Made by a program: the position numbers and the translations under genes. 64,000 bases of DNA from Streptomyces sp. NBC_01498 (lineage in GTDB: Bacteria; Actinomycetota; Actinomycetes; Streptomycetales; Streptomycetaceae). The notes under the pieces are model-generated. The model ran no database searches, had not been told where the DNA came from, and worked only from the letters and a program-made list of their open reading frames with translations. The stretch is from the NCBI RefSeq assembly GCF_036327775.1, contig NZ_CP109598.1, positions 6,925,501 to 6,989,500 of the forward strand. Reading direction: 5' to 3'. Numbering within the stretch: the first letter of the stretch is position 1; each line of letters begins with the position of its first letter. Positions 16,824 through 28,159 of the stretch are shown one piece after another.

Positions 16824-19800
16824 GTGTCAGACAACGTTCAGGTACCCGCCGACCTCGGCCGCGACCTGCTCGCCCGCTGGCGTGCCCGCACACCGGACAC
16901 CACAGCGCCCGTCGTCCCCCAGGTCAGTCCCATCCAGCTCGGCCTGCGGCTGTTCGAGGAGATCCACCCGGGCACGGCCGCCAACATCCTGCGCTTCGAC
17001 GCCGAGGTCGGCGGCACCGTCGACAGGGACCGCCTCGCCACCGCCCTCCGTACCCTCGCCCGACGGCACCCCGTGCTGCGCACCACCTTCCCCCACGGGG
17101 ACCGCACCGCCTGCGCCGTCACCCCCGAGGCCGACGCCGCACCCGACCTGACCGTCACCGACCTCCGCCACCTCGGCGCCGCGGCCGGCCGCGACCAGGC
17201 CCGCGCGGAGGCCGCCACCCGCGCCGGGGCCCCCGTGGACCTGGCCACCGGCCCGCTCTGGCGGGTCGCCGTCTGGACCCTCGCCGACGGCACCGCCCGC
17301 CTCCAGCTCCTCGCCCACCACATCGTGGCCGACGGCTGGTCCCTCGGTGTGTTTCTCGCCGAACTCGGCACCCTGTACGCGGACCTGCCCCTCGGGCCGG
17401 CCACCCCCCTGCCGCCGGTCCCCGCGACCCCCGACCCGGCCGACCTCGCCGCCTGGCGCGACCGGCTGGCCGGCGCCCGCCCGCTCGCCCTGCCCACCGA
17501 CCGGCCCCGACCGGGCACCCGCCGGTTCCGCTCCGACCACGTCGACCTCTCCGTCGACGCCGACCTGCTGCGCCGTGTCGAGGACGTGGCCGACAGCAAC
17601 GGCATGACCCCCTTCATGGTCCTGCTCGCGGCACTGCACCTGACCCTCGCGCGCACCGCCGGCCACGACGACATCACCGTCGGATCGCCCATCGCCACCC
17701 GCGAACGCCACCGCGCCCCGGGCGCCGTCGGCCCGCTGGCGACCATGCTCGCCCTGCGCACCGACACCACCGGGGCCCGTACCGCCCGTGAGGTGCTGCA
17801 CGCCGTCCGGGACACCTGCCTGGACGCGTACGGCCGCGCCCACGTGCCTTTCGAGACCGTGGCGGAACAGCTCGGGCAGCGCGGCACCGCCCTGTTCGAC
17901 GTGCTGTTCGTGCTCCAGCCGCAACTGCCCGTCGTCCACCTGGGCGACCTGCCGGTCCGCCCGACGGTGATGGCGCCCACCACCATCCGCAACGACTGCG
18001 AGCTGTACCTCTGGCAGGGCGAGAACGGCATCACCGGCTTCCTCGGCTACGACACCGACCTGTTCACCGCCGACACGGCGGGCCTGCTCGCCGACCGCTT
18101 CCGCACGGCCCTCACCGCGTTGGTCGACGGTCCGGGTCAGGAGTTGGCGGGGTTGGATGTGCGGTCGGTGGGGGAGCGGGAGCGGTTGGGTGGGTTGTCG
18201 GTGGGTGCGGGGCTGGGTGTGGTTGGTGGTCGGGTTGAGGGGTTGGTGGAGGGGGTTGTCGATCGTTCGGATCGTGGTGCTGTGGCGGTTCGTGGTGCGG
18301 ACGGAGCTTTGTCGTACGGGGAGTTGGAGGAGCGGGCGAATCGGCTGGCGTGGGGTTTGAGGGGTGCGGGTGTGGGGCCGGGCGACTTGGTGGGTGTGTG
18401 TCTGCCCCGGTCGGTCGACTTGGTCGTCGCACTGCTGGGTGTGTTGAAGTCGGGTGCGGGTTATGTGCCGATGGATCCGGGTTATCCCGAGGAACGTGTC
18501 GAGTTCATGGTTGAGGACTCGGGTGTGTCGTTGGTTCTGCGTTCGGTGGAGGATTTCCCGGACGGTGGGCGGGTGGATCGGGTTCCGCTCACGGGTGGTT
18601 CGGACGACGCGGCGTATGTGATCTATACGTCGGGTTCGACGGGTCGTCCGAAGGGGGTGGTGATCGAGCATTCCCAGGTCGTCGCCATGCTTGCGTGGGC
18701 CGGCCGCGTCTTCTCCGCCGAGGAACTGTCAGGAACGTTGGCGGCGACGTCGGTCTCGTTCGACCTTTCGGTGTTCGAGATCTTCGCTCCGCTGTCCGTC
18801 GGTGGGACGGTGTTCGTGGTGCCGGACAGTGCGCTGGATCTGATCGCCCATCCGGGCCGGTATGAAGACGTGACGCTGGTGAACACGGTGCCGTCGGTGG
18901 CGCGGGAGCTGCTGGCGTCGGGTACGGTGCCGCCCCGCGCACGGACGATGAACCTCGCGGGCGAACCGCTGGCACCCGGCCTGGTGCGAGAGTTGTACGC
19001 GCATCCGGTCATCGATGTGGTCAACAACCTGTACGGGCCGAGCGAGGACACGACCTATTCGACGCACGCGGTGACGTCTCCCGGTGATGCCCGTACTCCG
19101 ATCGGGGGGCCGGTCGACGGCACCACCGCCCACGTCCTGGACACGAATCTTCGCCCGGTGGTGCTCGGTGCGGTGGGGGAGCTGTATCTGGCGGGTGCCG
19201 GTGTGACGCGCGGTTATCACGCCCGCCCCGCTCTCACCGCCGACCGCTATCTCCCCGACCCCTTCTCCGCCGACGGCGGGGGACGGATGTATCGCACGGG
19301 AGACCTGGTGCGGTGGCGCCCCGACGGCCAGCTGGACTATCTCGGCCGGGCGGACGGACAGGTCAAGGTCCGTGGCCACCGGGTCGAACTCGGCGAGGTC
19401 GAGGAGATCCTCCGCCGCCACGACCAGGTGAACCAGGCTGTCGTTGTCGCCCGCGAAGACGTATCCGGATCACTGCGCCTCGTCGCCTACATCGTCCCGG
19501 ACCAGCCCGGCGGAACAGTCCCCGACGGACTGACCTCCCACGCCCGCACCTGGCTGCCCGACTTCATGGTCCCCTCCGTCTTCGTCGGCCTGGAAGAACT
19601 CCCCCTCCTCCCCAACGGAAAGACCGACCGCAACGCACTCCCCGACCCTGACCCGGGTGCCGGCCTCACCGCATTCCGTGCTCCTTCGGGAGCGGCCGAG
19701 GAACTCGTCGCCCGTATCTGGGGTGAACTGCTCGACATCACCCAAGTCGGAGCGGACGACGACTTCTTCAGCCTCGGCGGGCACTCCCTCCTCGCCACGC

Positions 19801-22800
19801 GTCTCACCCACCGACTCGGTGCCGCCCTCGGCACCCACGTCCCGCTGCACCTCGTCTTCGAACACCCCACCCTCACCGAACTCGCCGCCCACCTGCCCCG
19901 CTCGGGCGACGGCCACGAGCCCATCCCGGTCGCGCCGCGTACCCCGAACTCCGACGGCACCGTCACCCTTCCCGCCACCTCCGGCCAGAAGCGCCTGTGG
20001 CTGCTGTGCGCTCTGGACCCGCAGGCCAACCTGGCCTACACCCTCAACGGCGGGGCCCGGATATCCGGCGACCTCGAAGTCCCGTCACTGGCACGGGCCA
20101 TCGAGGAGGTCGCCCGCCGCCACGAGGTGCTGCGGACCACGCTGCGCGAAGAGAACGGCGAGATCGTCCAGGTCGTGCATCCGCTCTGGCGCGGCGACCC
20201 GCTCGCGTCGGACCCGTCAGACCCCTCGGACACGGCCACGGTGAACGCGGTCTCGGCGGGCGACAACGAGGCCGCGCTGCTGGAGAGTTGGCGTCGGTCC
20301 ACGGTCGACCTCGCCGCAGGTCCCCTGTTCCGCGCCCGGATCGTCCGCCGGACCGAGGACGCCCACCTGCTCCTGCTGTCCCTGCACCACACCATTGCCG
20401 ACGGCTGGACGCTCACCCTCCTCCTCGACGAGATCGCCCAGACCTACACCGCCCTTGTCGAAGACCGCCCCCTCGCCCCCGCGCCCGGTCTCCAGTACGG
20501 CGACTTCGCGCACGCACGGGCCGCCGCAGGCGTACCCGAGGACGACACCGGGCTTGTCCACTGGCGTGAGCGGCTCGCGGGAGCACGCGCGCTGGATCTC
20601 CCGACCGATCACCCGCGCCCGGCCCGCCGTACCCACAACGGCGCTGCCATCCCTGTGGAGTTGAGCGCCGAAGTGGTCGGCCGGCTCGCGCGGAGCACCG
20701 GAACCACCCCGTTCGCCGTGGTCGCCACAGCGGTCACCGTCGTCCTGGGCGCCCTGTCGGGCAACCACGATGTGACCATCGGTATCCCGACCAGCGGGCG
20801 TACCCACCCCGACACCGCCGGGATCCTGGGCTTCTTCACCAACACCCTGCCGCTGCGGCGGACTCTGGACCCTCGGGCCACCCTCGCGGAAACCCTGCGC
20901 GCCACGCACCAGGCCCTGGTGGAAGCGCACCAGCACGCGGAGACACCGTTCGAGGAGATCGTCCGCCACGCGGCGGCCACCCCTGACGGCCAGTCGCGCG
21001 GCCCGCTGTTCCAGACGATGCTCGCCCTCAACGAGACCCCGTCGCGGAATCTGCACCTGCCCGGTCTGACCGTCACCCGGCTCGACATCGCGCCGGCGGG
21101 CTCCCAGTTCGAGTTCTCGCTCCACCTGGAGCAGGGCGAGGACGCCATCACCGGCTATCTCACCTATGACACCGACCTCTACGCCGGCAGCACCGCGCGT
21201 CTCCTCCCCGAGCGCCTCGCCGCTGTCGTCTCAGCTCTGGCCGAGCATCCGGACGCTGTGCTGGCGGGGTTGGATGTGCGGTCGGTGGGGGAGCGGGAGC
21301 GGTTGGGTGGGTTGTCGGTGGGTGCGGGGCTGGGTGTGGTTGGTGGTCGGGTGGAGGGGTTGGTGGAGAGGGTTGTTGACCGGTCTGACCGTGGTGCTGT
21401 GGCGGTTCGTGGTGCGGAGGGGGCTTTGTCGTACGGGGAGTTGGAGGAGCGGGCGAATCGTTTGGCGTGGGGTTTGAGGGGTGCGGGTGTGGGGCGGGGT
21501 GATGTGGTGGGTGTGCTGCTTCCCCGGTCGGTTGATCTGGTGGTGGCGATGTTGGGTGTGTTGAAGTCGGGTGCGGGTTATGTGCCGATGGATCCGGGTT
21601 ATCCCGAGGAACGTGTCGAGTTCATGGTTGAGGACTCGGGTGTGTCGTTGGTTCTGCGTTCGGTGGAGGATTTCCCGGACGGTGGGCGGGTGGATCGGGT
21701 TCCGCTCACGGGTGGTTCGGACGACGCGGCGTATGTGATCTACACGTCGGGTTCGACGGGTCGTCCGAAGGGGGTGGTGATCGAGCATTCCCAGGTCACG
21801 GCGATGCTGTCCTGGGCCGGCCGCGTCTTCTCGCCTGAGGAGTTGGCGGGAACACTTGCCGCCACCTCTGTTTCCTTCGATCTTTCGGTGTTCGAGATAT
21901 TCGCGCCGCTGTCCGTCGGTGGGACGGTGTTCGTGGTGCCGGACAGTGCGCTGGATCTGATCGCGCATCCGGGCCGGTATGAAGACGTGACGCTGGTGAA
22001 CACGGTGCCGTCGGTGGCGCGGGAGCTGCTGGCGTCGGGTGCGGTGCCGCCGCGTGCCCGCACGATGAACCTCGCGGGCGAACCGCTGGCACCCGGCCTG
22101 GTGCGAGAGTTGTACGCGCATCCGGTCATCGATGTGGTCAACAACCTGTACGGGCCGAGCGAGGACACGACCTATTCGACGCACGCGGTGACGTCTCCCG
22201 GTGATGCCCGTACTCCGATCGGGGGGCCGGTCGACGGCACCACCGCCCACGTCCTGGACACGAATCTTCGCCCGGTGGTGCTCGGTGCGGTGGGGGAGCT
22301 GTATCTGGCGGGTGCCGGTGTGACGCGTGGCTATCACGCCCGCCCCGCTCTCACCGCCGACCGGTATCTCCCCGATCCGTTCTCCGCCGACGGCGGGGGG
22401 CGGATGTATCGCACGGGAGACCTGGTGCGGTGGCGCCCCGACGGCCAGCTGGACTATCTCGGCCGGGCGGACGGACAGGTCAAGGTCCGCGGTCACCGGG
22501 TCGAACTCGGCGAGGTCGAGGAGATCCTCCGCCGCCACGACCAGGTGAACCAGGCTGTCGTTGTCGCCCGCGAAGACGTATCCGGATCACTGCGCCTCGT
22601 CGCCTACATCGTTCCCGACCAGCCGGGCGGACTGGTTCCCGACGGGTTGTCGTCGCATGTCCGTACCTGGCTGCCGGACTTCATGGTCCCCTCCGTCTTC
22701 GTCGGCCTGGAAGAACTCCCGCTGCTTCCGAACGGGAAGACCGACCGCGGCGCGCTTCCCGACCCTGACCCGGGTGCCGGCCTCACCGCTTTCCGTGCTC

Positions 22801-25800
22801 CTTCGGGAGCGGCCGAGGAACTCGTCGCCCGTATCTGGGCTGAGCTGCTCGACATCACCCAAGTCGGAGCGGACGACGACTTCTTCAGCCTCGGCGGGCA
22901 CTCCCTCCTTGCCACGCGTCTCACCCACCGACTCGGTGCCGCCCTCGGCACCCACGTCCCGCTGCACCTCGTCTTCGAACACCCCACCCTCATCGACCTC
23001 GCCGCTCATCTGCCCGCCGACAAGGAGCAGCAGCGCGTCCCGCTCATCGACGTGCTCGACCGGGTTCCGGCAGCGGACGGGACCCTCGTCCTGCCGGCGT
23101 CGCTCGGCCAGGAGCGGCTCTGGGTGCTGTGCGCGCGGGACGCGCAGGCCAACCTCGCGTACCACATCAGGGGCGCCGTCCACATCGACGGAACCCTGGA
23201 CGAGGACGCGCTGACCACCGCCCTGCGGCATCTCGCGCGTCGCCACGAGGTGCTGCGTACCTCGTTGCGTCAGATCGACGGCGAGGTCCGCCAGGTCGTG
23301 AGCGCCGACCCCGAGGTGCCGCTGACCCGGACCGCCACCGCCGACTGGGAAGCGGTGGTCGAGGCGGAGACCCGGCGGGCCTTCGACCTCACCACCGGCC
23401 CCCTCTGGCACGTGACGCTCGTCCGTACCGGCCCCGAGCACCATGTCCTCGTCGTCAGCCTGCACCATGCGATCGCCGACGGCTGGTCGCTCGACCTCGC
23501 CTTCCGGGAGGTCGCCGAGAGCTACGGCACGCTCATGCACGCCCCCGACACCGAACCGCTTCCGCCCTCTGCCGTGCAGTACGCCGAAGTGGCCACCTGG
23601 CAGCGCGATACGGCGCCGAAGGAACTGGACTTCTGGCGGGCCCAGTTGGCTGACGCTTCGTCGGCCGGTCTGCCCACCGACCGGCCGCGCCCCCCGCAGC
23701 AGACCTTCCGGGGCGACTCGGTACCCCTGACACTTCCGCAGGAAGCACTCGGCGCCGCCGCCCGTGCCGCGGGAACCACCTCGTTCACCGTCCTCGCGAC
23801 GGCCCTGGCCGTCGTCCTCGCCAAGCTCACCGACCGGTACGACGTGACCATCGGCATCCCCGTCGCCGGCCGCGACCACCCGGACACCGCGGAGGTCGTC
23901 GGCTACCTCGTCGACACCCTCCCGCTCCGCCTGCGCCACGACCCCGACGGCACGCTCGCCGAGGCCCTGCGAACGACCCGCGAACTCGTGGACGACGTCC
24001 GCGCCCACCCGCAGCTCCCGCTGGAAGAACTGATCAGGGAGTTGCGCCCGGACCGCGACCGCAGCCCCCTGTTCCAGGTGCTCCTCGCGCTCAACGGAAC
24101 CCCGCCCCGGTACGAGCTGCCCGGTCTGACCGTGACCCCGGCCCTCGTTCCGTTCCGCACCACCCCGTACGACCTGGTCGTCCAGGCGGAGGAACGCGAC
24201 GGCGGCGTCACCGGACATCTGGTCTTCAACACGGACCTGTTCGAGCGGTCGACCGCTCTGCTCATCGCGGACCGACTCTCCACCGTCGTCCGGGCGTTGG
24301 TCGACGGTCCGGGTCAGGAGTTGGCGGGGTTGGATGTGCGGTCGGTGGGGGAGCGGGAGCGGTTGGGTGGGTTGTCGGTGGGTGCGGGGCTGGGTGTGGT
24401 TGGTGGTCGGGTTGAGGGGTTGGTGGAGAGGGTTGTCGATCGTTCGGACCGTGGTGCTGTGGCGGTTCGTGGTGCGGACGGAGCTTTGTCGTACAGGGAG
24501 TTGGAGGAGCGGGCGAATCGGCTGGCGTGGGGTTTGAGGGGTGCGGGTGTGGGGCCGGGCGACCTGGTGGGTGTATGTCTGCCCCGGTCGGTCGACCTCG
24601 TGGTCGCCTTGCTGGGTGTGCTGAAGTCGGGTGCGGGTTATGTGCCGATGGATCCGGGTTATCCGGACGAGCGTGTCGAGTTCATGGTTGAGGACTCGGG
24701 TGTGTCGTTGGTTCTGCGTTCGGTGGAGGATTTCCCGGACGGTGGGCGGGTGGATCGCGTTCCGCTGACGGGTGGTTCGGACGACACGGCGTATGTGATC
24801 TACACGTCGGGTTCGACCGGTCGTCCGAAGGGGGTGGTGATCGAGCATTCCCAGGTGGTGGCGATGCTGTCCTGGGCCGGCCGGGTGTTCACGGGCGAGG
24901 AGTTGGCAGGCACGCTCGCCGCCACCTCTGTTTCCTTCGACCTCTCCGTGTTCGAGATCTTCGCGCCGCTGTCCGTGGGCGGGACGGTGTTCGTGGTCCC
25001 GGACAGTGCGCTGGATCTGATCGCCCATCCGGAGCGCTACCAAGACGTGACGCTGGTAAATACGGTGCCGTCGGTGGCGCGGGAGCTGCTGGCGTCGGGT
25101 GCGGTGCCGCCCCGCGCACGGACGATGAACCTCGCGGGCGAACCGCTGGCACCGGGCCTGGTCGGAGAGTTGTACGCCCACCCGGTCATCGACGTCGTCA
25201 ACAACTTGTACGGGCCCAGCGAGGACACCACGTACTCCACGCACGCGGTCACGTCTCCCGGTGACGTACGGACTCCGATCGGCGGGCCGGTCGACGGCAC
25301 CACCGCCCACGTCCTGGACACGAATCTTCGCCCGGTGGTACTGGGTGCGGTGGGGGAGCTGTATCTGGCGGGTGCCGGTGTGACGCGTGGCTATCACGCC
25401 CGCCCCGCTCTCACCGCCGACCGCTATCTCCCCGATCCGTTCTCCGCCGACGGCGGGGGACGGATGTATCGCACGGGAGACCTCGTACGCTGGCGCCCCG
25501 ACGGCCAGCTGGACTATCTCGGCCGGGCGGACGGACAGGTCAAGGTCCGTGGCCACCGGGTCGAACTCGGCGAGGTGGAGGAAATCCTCCGCCGCCACGA
25601 CCAGGTGAACCAGGCTGTCGTTGTCGCCCGCGAAGACGTATCCGGATCACTGCGCCTCGTCGCCTACATCGTCCCGGACCAGCCCGGCGGAACAGTCCCC
25701 GACGGACTGACCTCCCATGCCCGCACCTGGCTGCCGGACTTCATGGTCCCCTCCGTCTTCGTCGGCCTGGAAGAACTCCCCCTCCTCCCCAACGGAAAGA

Positions 25801-26150
25801 CCGACCGCAACGCACTCCCCGACCCCGAACAGGGCATCGGCCGCACCGCCTACCGCGCCCCCGCCTCCCCGGCCGAGGAACTCGTCGCCGAGATATGGCG
25901 CGAGGTCCTGGACATCGGCGACATCGGCGCGGACGACGACTTCTTCGGCCTCGGCGGGCACTCCCTCCTCGCCAGCCGCGTCATCAGCCGGCTCGCGGCG
26001 CGTACCGGCACCGACGTACCGCTCCAGCTCATCTTCGACCACTCCGAACTCGCCGACCTCGCCCGGCAGTTGCCCGATCCGGCGTCCTGGGCGGCCCCGG
26101 CCGGGATCACGCGCGTCCGGCGCGTCAGGGGACGATCCGCCGCGGGGTGA
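16824..26150 (+). CDS. Trimodular NRPS (C-A-T)x3, predicted to add three alanines (leader peptide)
   Basis: About 3108 residues, numbered here from the upstream GTG. C1 has HHIVADGWS near 172, A1 [11 protein letters not shown] near 609, T1 FFSLGGHSL near 989; C2 HHTIADGWT near 1196, A2 near 1648, T2 near 2029; C3 HHAIADGWS near 2221, A3 near 2668, T3 FFGLGGHSL near 3048. There is no thioesterase, so the chain passes to another protein. All three A domains give the pocket D-L-F-N-N-A-L-T-Y, the code I recall for alanine, also in saframycin-type leader modules. With the FAAL upstream this predicts acyl-Ala-Ala-Ala. The start is ambiguous: GTG 16800 and GTG 16824 each have a GGAGG 9-10 bp upstream. 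The A domains are near-identical repeats with atypical codon use. Confidence 0.9.
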   Translation: MSDNVQVPADLGRDLLARWRARTPDTTAPVVPQVSPIQLGLRLFEEIHPGTAANILRFDAEVGGTVDRDRLATALRTLARRHPVLRTTFPHGDRTACAVTPEADAAPDLTVTDLRHLGAAAGRDQARAEAATRAGAPVDLATGPLWRVAVWTLADGTARLQLLAHHIVADGWSLGVFLAELGTLYADLPLGPATPLPPVPATPDPADLAAWRDRLAGARPLALPTDRPRPGTRRFRSDHVDLSVDADLLRRVEDVADSNGMTPFMVLLAALHLTLARTAGHDDITVGSPIATRERHRAPGAVGPLATMLALRTDTTGARTAREVLHAVRDTCLDAYGRAHVPFETVAEQLGQRGTALFDVLFVLQPQLPVVHLGDLPVRPTVMAPTTIRNDCELYLWQGENGITGFLGYDTDLFTADTAGLLADRFRTALTALVDGPGQELAGLDVRSVGERERLGGLSVGAGLGVVGGRVEGLVEGVVDRSDRGAVAVRGADGALSYGELEERANRLAWGLRGAGVGPGDLVGVCLPRSVDLVVALLGVLKSGAGYVPMDPGYPEERVEFMVEDSGVSLVLRSVEDFPDGGRVDRVPLTGGSDDAAYVIYTSGSTGRPKGVVIEHSQVVAMLAWAGRVFSAEELSGTLAATSVSFDLSVFEIFAPLSVGGTVFVVPDSALDLIAHPGRYEDVTLVNTVPSVARELLASGTVPPRARTMNLAGEPLAPGLVRELYAHPVIDVVNNLYGPSEDTTYSTHAVTSPGDARTPIGGPVDGTTAHVLDTNLRPVVLGAVGELYLAGAGVTRGYHARPALTADRYLPDPFSADGGGRMYRTGDLVRWRPDGQLDYLGRADGQVKVRGHRVELGEVEEILRRHDQVNQAVVVAREDVSGSLRLVAYIVPDQPGGTVPDGLTSHARTWLPDFMVPSVFVGLEELPLLPNGKTDRNALPDPDPGAGLTAFRAPSGAAEELVARIWGELLDITQVGADDDFFSLGGHSLLATRLTHRLGAALGTHVPLHLVFEHPTLTELAAHLPRSGDGHEPIPVAPRTPNSDGTVTLPATSGQKRLWLLCALDPQANLAYTLNGGARISGDLEVPSLARAIEEVARRHEVLRTTLREENGEIVQVVHPLWRGDPLASDPSDPSDTATVNAVSAGDNEAALLESWRRSTVDLAAGPLFRARIVRRTEDAHLLLLSLHHTIADGWTLTLLLDEIAQTYTALVEDRPLAPAPGLQYGDFAHARAAAGVPEDDTGLVHWRERLAGARALDLPTDHPRPARRTHNGAAIPVELSAEVVGRLARSTGTTPFAVVATAVTVVLGALSGNHDVTIGIPTSGRTHPDTAGILGFFTNTLPLRRTLDPRATLAETLRATHQALVEAHQHAETPFEEIVRHAAATPDGQSRGPLFQTMLALNETPSRNLHLPGLTVTRLDIAPAGSQFEFSLHLEQGEDAITGYLTYDTDLYAGSTARLLPERLAAVVSALAEHPDAVLAGLDVRSVGERERLGGLSVGAGLGVVGGRVEGLVERVVDRSDRGAVAVRGAEGALSYGELEERANRLAWGLRGAGVGRGDVVGVLLPRSVDLVVAMLGVLKSGAGYVPMDPGYPEERVEFMVEDSGVSLVLRSVEDFPDGGRVDRVPLTGGSDDAAYVIYTSGSTGRPKGVVIEHSQVTAMLSWAGRVFSPEELAGTLAATSVSFDLSVFEIFAPLSVGGTVFVVPDSALDLIAHPGRYEDVTLVNTVPSVARELLASGAVPPRARTMNLAGEPLAPGLVRELYAHPVIDVVNNLYGPSEDTTYSTHAVTSPGDARTPIGGPVDGTTAHVLDTNLRPVVLGAVGELYLAGAGVTRGYHARPALTADRYLPDPFSADGGGRMYRTGDLVRWRPDGQLDYLGRADGQVKVRGHRVELGEVEEILRRHDQVNQAVVVAREDVSGSLRLVAYIVPDQPGGLVPDGLSSHVRTWLPDFMVPSVFVGLEELPLLPNGKTDRGALPDPDPGAGLTAFRAPSGAAEELVARIWAELLDITQVGADDDFFSLGGHSLLATRLTHRLGAALGTHVPLHLVFEHPTLIDLAAHLPADKEQQRVPLIDVLDRVPAADGTLVLPASLGQERLWVLCARDAQANLAYHIRGAVHIDGTLDEDALTTALRHLARRHEVLRTSLRQIDGEVRQVVSADPEVPLTRTATADWEAVVEAETRRAFDLTTGPLWHVTLVRTGPEHHVLVVSLHHAIADGWSLDLAFREVAESYGTLMHAPDTEPLPPSAVQYAEVATWQRDTAPKELDFWRAQLADASSAGLPTDRPRPPQQTFRGDSVPLTLPQEALGAAARAAGTTSFTVLATALAVVLAKLTDRYDVTIGIPVAGRDHPDTAEVVGYLVDTLPLRLRHDPDGTLAEALRTTRELVDDVRAHPQLPLEELIRELRPDRDRSPLFQVLLALNGTPPRYELPGLTVTPALVPFRTTPYDLVVQAEERDGGVTGHLVFNTDLFERSTALLIADRLSTVVRALVDGPGQELAGLDVRSVGERERLGGLSVGAGLGVVGGRVEGLVERVVDRSDRGAVAVRGADGALSYRELEERANRLAWGLRGAGVGPGDLVGVCLPRSVDLVVALLGVLKSGAGYVPMDPGYPDERVEFMVEDSGVSLVLRSVEDFPDGGRVDRVPLTGGSDDTAYVIYTSGSTGRPKGVVIEHSQVVAMLSWAGRVFTGEELAGTLAATSVSFDLSVFEIFAPLSVGGTVFVVPDSALDLIAHPERYQDVTLVNTVPSVARELLASGAVPPRARTMNLAGEPLAPGLVGELYAHPVIDVVNNLYGPSEDTTYSTHAVTSPGDVRTPIGGPVDGTTAHVLDTNLRPVVLGAVGELYLAGAGVTRGYHARPALTADRYLPDPFSADGGGRMYRTGDLVRWRPDGQLDYLGRADGQVKVRGHRVELGEVEEILRRHDQVNQAVVVAREDVSGSLRLVAYIVPDQPGGTVPDGLTSHARTWLPDFMVPSVFVGLEELPLLPNGKTDRNALPDPEQGIGRTAYRAPASPAEELVAEIWREVLDIGDIGADDDFFGLGGHSLLASRVISRLAARTGTDVPLQLIFDHSELADLARQLPDPASWAAPAGITRVRRVRGRSAAG
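18117..25825 (+). repeat. Three near-identical A-domain repeats inside the trimodular NRPS
   Basis: The copies are about 18117-19875, 21262-22992 and 24294-25825. Copies 1 and 2 run from the C-A linker into the carrier domain. Copy 3 stops after the A domain, and its carrier differs. Long stretches are base-for-base the same, for example the start GGGGTTGGATGTGCGGTCGG. The first 600 bp or so of each copy uses many TTG, GGT and GTG codons, unlike the C domains around it. Recent duplication or gene conversion of the A-domain cassette is the simplest reading. Confidence 0.9.
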
Positions 26151-26227
26151 GACCCGGCCCCTTCCCTCCACGTACGCCCCGCTCCCCCCTCCGTCCTTCC
26201 GCTCCCTACGAGATACAGGAGAAAGCG

Positions 26228-26953
26228 ATGAAGCAGGAAAAGGCAACACTCGACGTCCCACCCGCGCCGGTCGCCGGGGTCGCTCCCGCGGCGAGGACGG
26301 CCGCACCCGTGCCGGATCTGTCCCAGGGACCCCGGGCCACCGAGCCCGCCATGCTGGGCTTCGGGGGATTCCTGCTCGGCTCCATCTCGCTCGCCTTCTA
26401 CCTGAAGGACGTCAGCATCCCGGCCAACTCCCTGGTGGCCTCGCTGCCCATCATGGTGTTCAGCAGCACCATCATGCTGCTGATGGCCTCGGTCTGGGCG
26501 ATGCGCCTGGGCGACGGGGTGTTCGCGGCGGTGTACGGACTGTTCGGCACCTTCTGGCTGAGCTTCTCCGTACTCAGCCTCGCCCTGAACAACAACCTGA
26601 TGGGTGAGTTCGAGAACATCGAACAGCGTCAGGCCACCGCCAACTTCGTCCTGGTGTGGGCCATCGTGATCGTTCTGCTGACGCTGACGACCCTGCGGCT
26701 GCCGCGGGTCTTCACGTTCCTCTTCGTGGTGGTCTCGGCGACCCTGCTCGTGCTGTTCGGCTCGATCGAGCAGGCCATCGACCAGACCGTCAACAACCCC
26801 CTCAAGCCGAGTGACCCCTGGCTGATCTATGTCGGCATCGGGACGATGTTCCTCTTCATCGTGCTCGGTATGTACATCTTCGCCGCCTTCATGCACCGGG
26901 CGACCGGCGCCAAGACCCTCCCGCTGGGCAAGCCGCTGGTCAAGGGCCGCTGA
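26228..26953 (+). CDS. GPR1/FUN34/YaaH (SatP-type) membrane transporter
   Basis: A 241-residue integral membrane protein: a 45-residue Pro/Ala-rich tail, then about six hydrophobic segments (LGFGGFLLGSISLAFYL, the SLPIMVFSSTIMLLM region, the YGLFGTFWLSFSVLSL region, and three more). The family (AceTr) moves acetate, succinate or related small monocarboxylates with protons. This copy keeps the overall fold, but the family NPAPLGL-type signature is not clear to me, so function is uncertain. AGGAG precedes ATG 26228, 77 bp after the NRPS stop, so it is probably cotranscribed. A transporter of this type is unexpected in an NRPS operon. It might supply a small acid or export an intermediate, which is speculation. 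Confidence 0.75.
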   Translation: MKQEKATLDVPPAPVAGVAPAARTAAPVPDLSQGPRATEPAMLGFGGFLLGSISLAFYLKDVSIPANSLVASLPIMVFSSTIMLLMASVWAMRLGDGVFAAVYGLFGTFWLSFSVLSLALNNNLMGEFENIEQRQATANFVLVWAIVIVLLTLTTLRLPRVFTFLFVVVSATLLVLFGSIEQAIDQTVNNPLKPSDPWLIYVGIGTMFLFIVLGMYIFAAFMHRATGAKTLPLGKPLVKGR

Positions 26954-27007
26954 GCACGGATTCTTCCCGACGTCCCGCGTACGACTCCGCGTATGAAAGG
27001 AGGCACG

Positions 27008-28060
27008 ATGACCGACTACCTGCCCCACGTCGCCACCGTTCCCTTCCCCATGCCGCGCCCGGAGGATCTGCCCGACGACGCCCCGGCCATCGCGGCGGCG
27101 GCCCCCACCGCGCTCGCCGCGCTGGCCGACCGGACGTCCCGGCCGGCCAACCGGACCGGGCTCGCCCAGCTGCTGGCAGCCACCCGGGCCGCACGCGAGG
27201 ACCTCGGCCCGGTGCCCAGCACCCTCGTCGGCGACGATCCGAAGGAGTCACGGCCCAATCGGGACAACGACCTGGCGTTCGGCATAGAACGGCACCACGG
27301 CGACCCACTCGCACTGTTCGTCGCGGCCGTCCTCAACGCCCAGCTCGGCATCCTGGAAATCGCCGAGGAACGGGGCACCGGACTCGACGAATCCGCGTGG
27401 TACGACCTCGTCGCGGGCTTCGACGTACTGGTGCGCTGGCCGGCCGCTCCCACCCGGCTCCCCGCACCGCTGCCCGTGCCCGCGTGCCCGCCGTCCGGCG
27501 CGCCGGAAGCCCTCGACGGGCTCCGCCGCTGGGTCCGCGGCCATCACGTGTTCATGGTGCTCGCGCAGGGTGGCGCCCTCGCCGTGAACAGCCTGCGGGC
27601 GGCGGCCGAGGCGGGCGACGAGGAGACCGCCGCCACCGCGGCAGGCGTGGCGGCCCGCATCATGTGGGGCTGCCGGGCCTCGCTCCGGTTCGCCGGGGAC
27701 GCCAGCCCGGACCAGTACCAGGCGGAGATCAGGCCCACCCTCATGCCGCCCGTCGCACCCCCGCAGATGAGCGGACTGCGATGGCGGGACCACGAAGCCC
27801 TGGTGACCGCCCTCACCGGGTCGAGTGACGCCTGGTCATGGCTGGCCGAGCGCCGTCCCGAGCCGCTCGAGGAGTTCCGCACCGCGCTCGACGCCACGTA
27901 CGACGCGCACAAGGGCGTCTGCGGACACTTCGTGGGCCGGCAGTCGCCGAGCCTGCTCGCGACCAGCCGGTCCCACCGTCCCGCGGTCGGCGTCATCGAG
28001 CAGTTCCGCCGACTGCGTGCGGGCACCCTGCCCGCCGCCCCGCTTCCTGACCACAAATGA
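27008..28060 (+). CDS. SfmD-like haem-dependent 3-methyltyrosine hydroxylase
   Basis: A 350-residue soluble protein. The key sign is HKGVC at H301-C305, an HxxxC haem motif in the C-terminal part. SfmD of saframycin, which turns 3-methyl-L-tyrosine into 3-hydroxy-5-methyl-L-tyrosine, carries its covalently bound haem through an HxxxC of the same kind and place. The protein is otherwise helical and alanine-rich, as in the haem-dependent aromatic oxygenase/TDO superfamily (ALFVAAVLNAQLGILE, HHVFMVLAQGGALAVNSL). A C-methyltransferase and an O-methyltransferase follow directly, completing the known three-enzyme set for 3-hydroxy-5-methyl-O-methyltyrosine. AAAGGAGG before ATG 27008 fixes the start. 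Confidence 0.8.
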   Translation: MTDYLPHVATVPFPMPRPEDLPDDAPAIAAAAPTALAALADRTSRPANRTGLAQLLAATRAAREDLGPVPSTLVGDDPKESRPNRDNDLAFGIERHHGDPLALFVAAVLNAQLGILEIAEERGTGLDESAWYDLVAGFDVLVRWPAAPTRLPAPLPVPACPPSGAPEALDGLRRWVRGHHVFMVLAQGGALAVNSLRAAAEAGDEETAATAAGVAARIMWGCRASLRFAGDASPDQYQAEIRPTLMPPVAPPQMSGLRWRDHEALVTALTGSSDAWSWLAERRPEPLEEFRTALDATYDAHKGVCGHFVGRQSPSLLATSRSHRPAVGVIEQFRRLRAGTLPAAPLPDHK

Positions 28061-28159
28061 CCATCCCGACCACAACGGACTTCCTGACCACCACAGGTGT
28101 CACGGACCACACACCAGTGACCGGTAGAGACGCATCCACATCCGAGAGGCAGGGCACTC

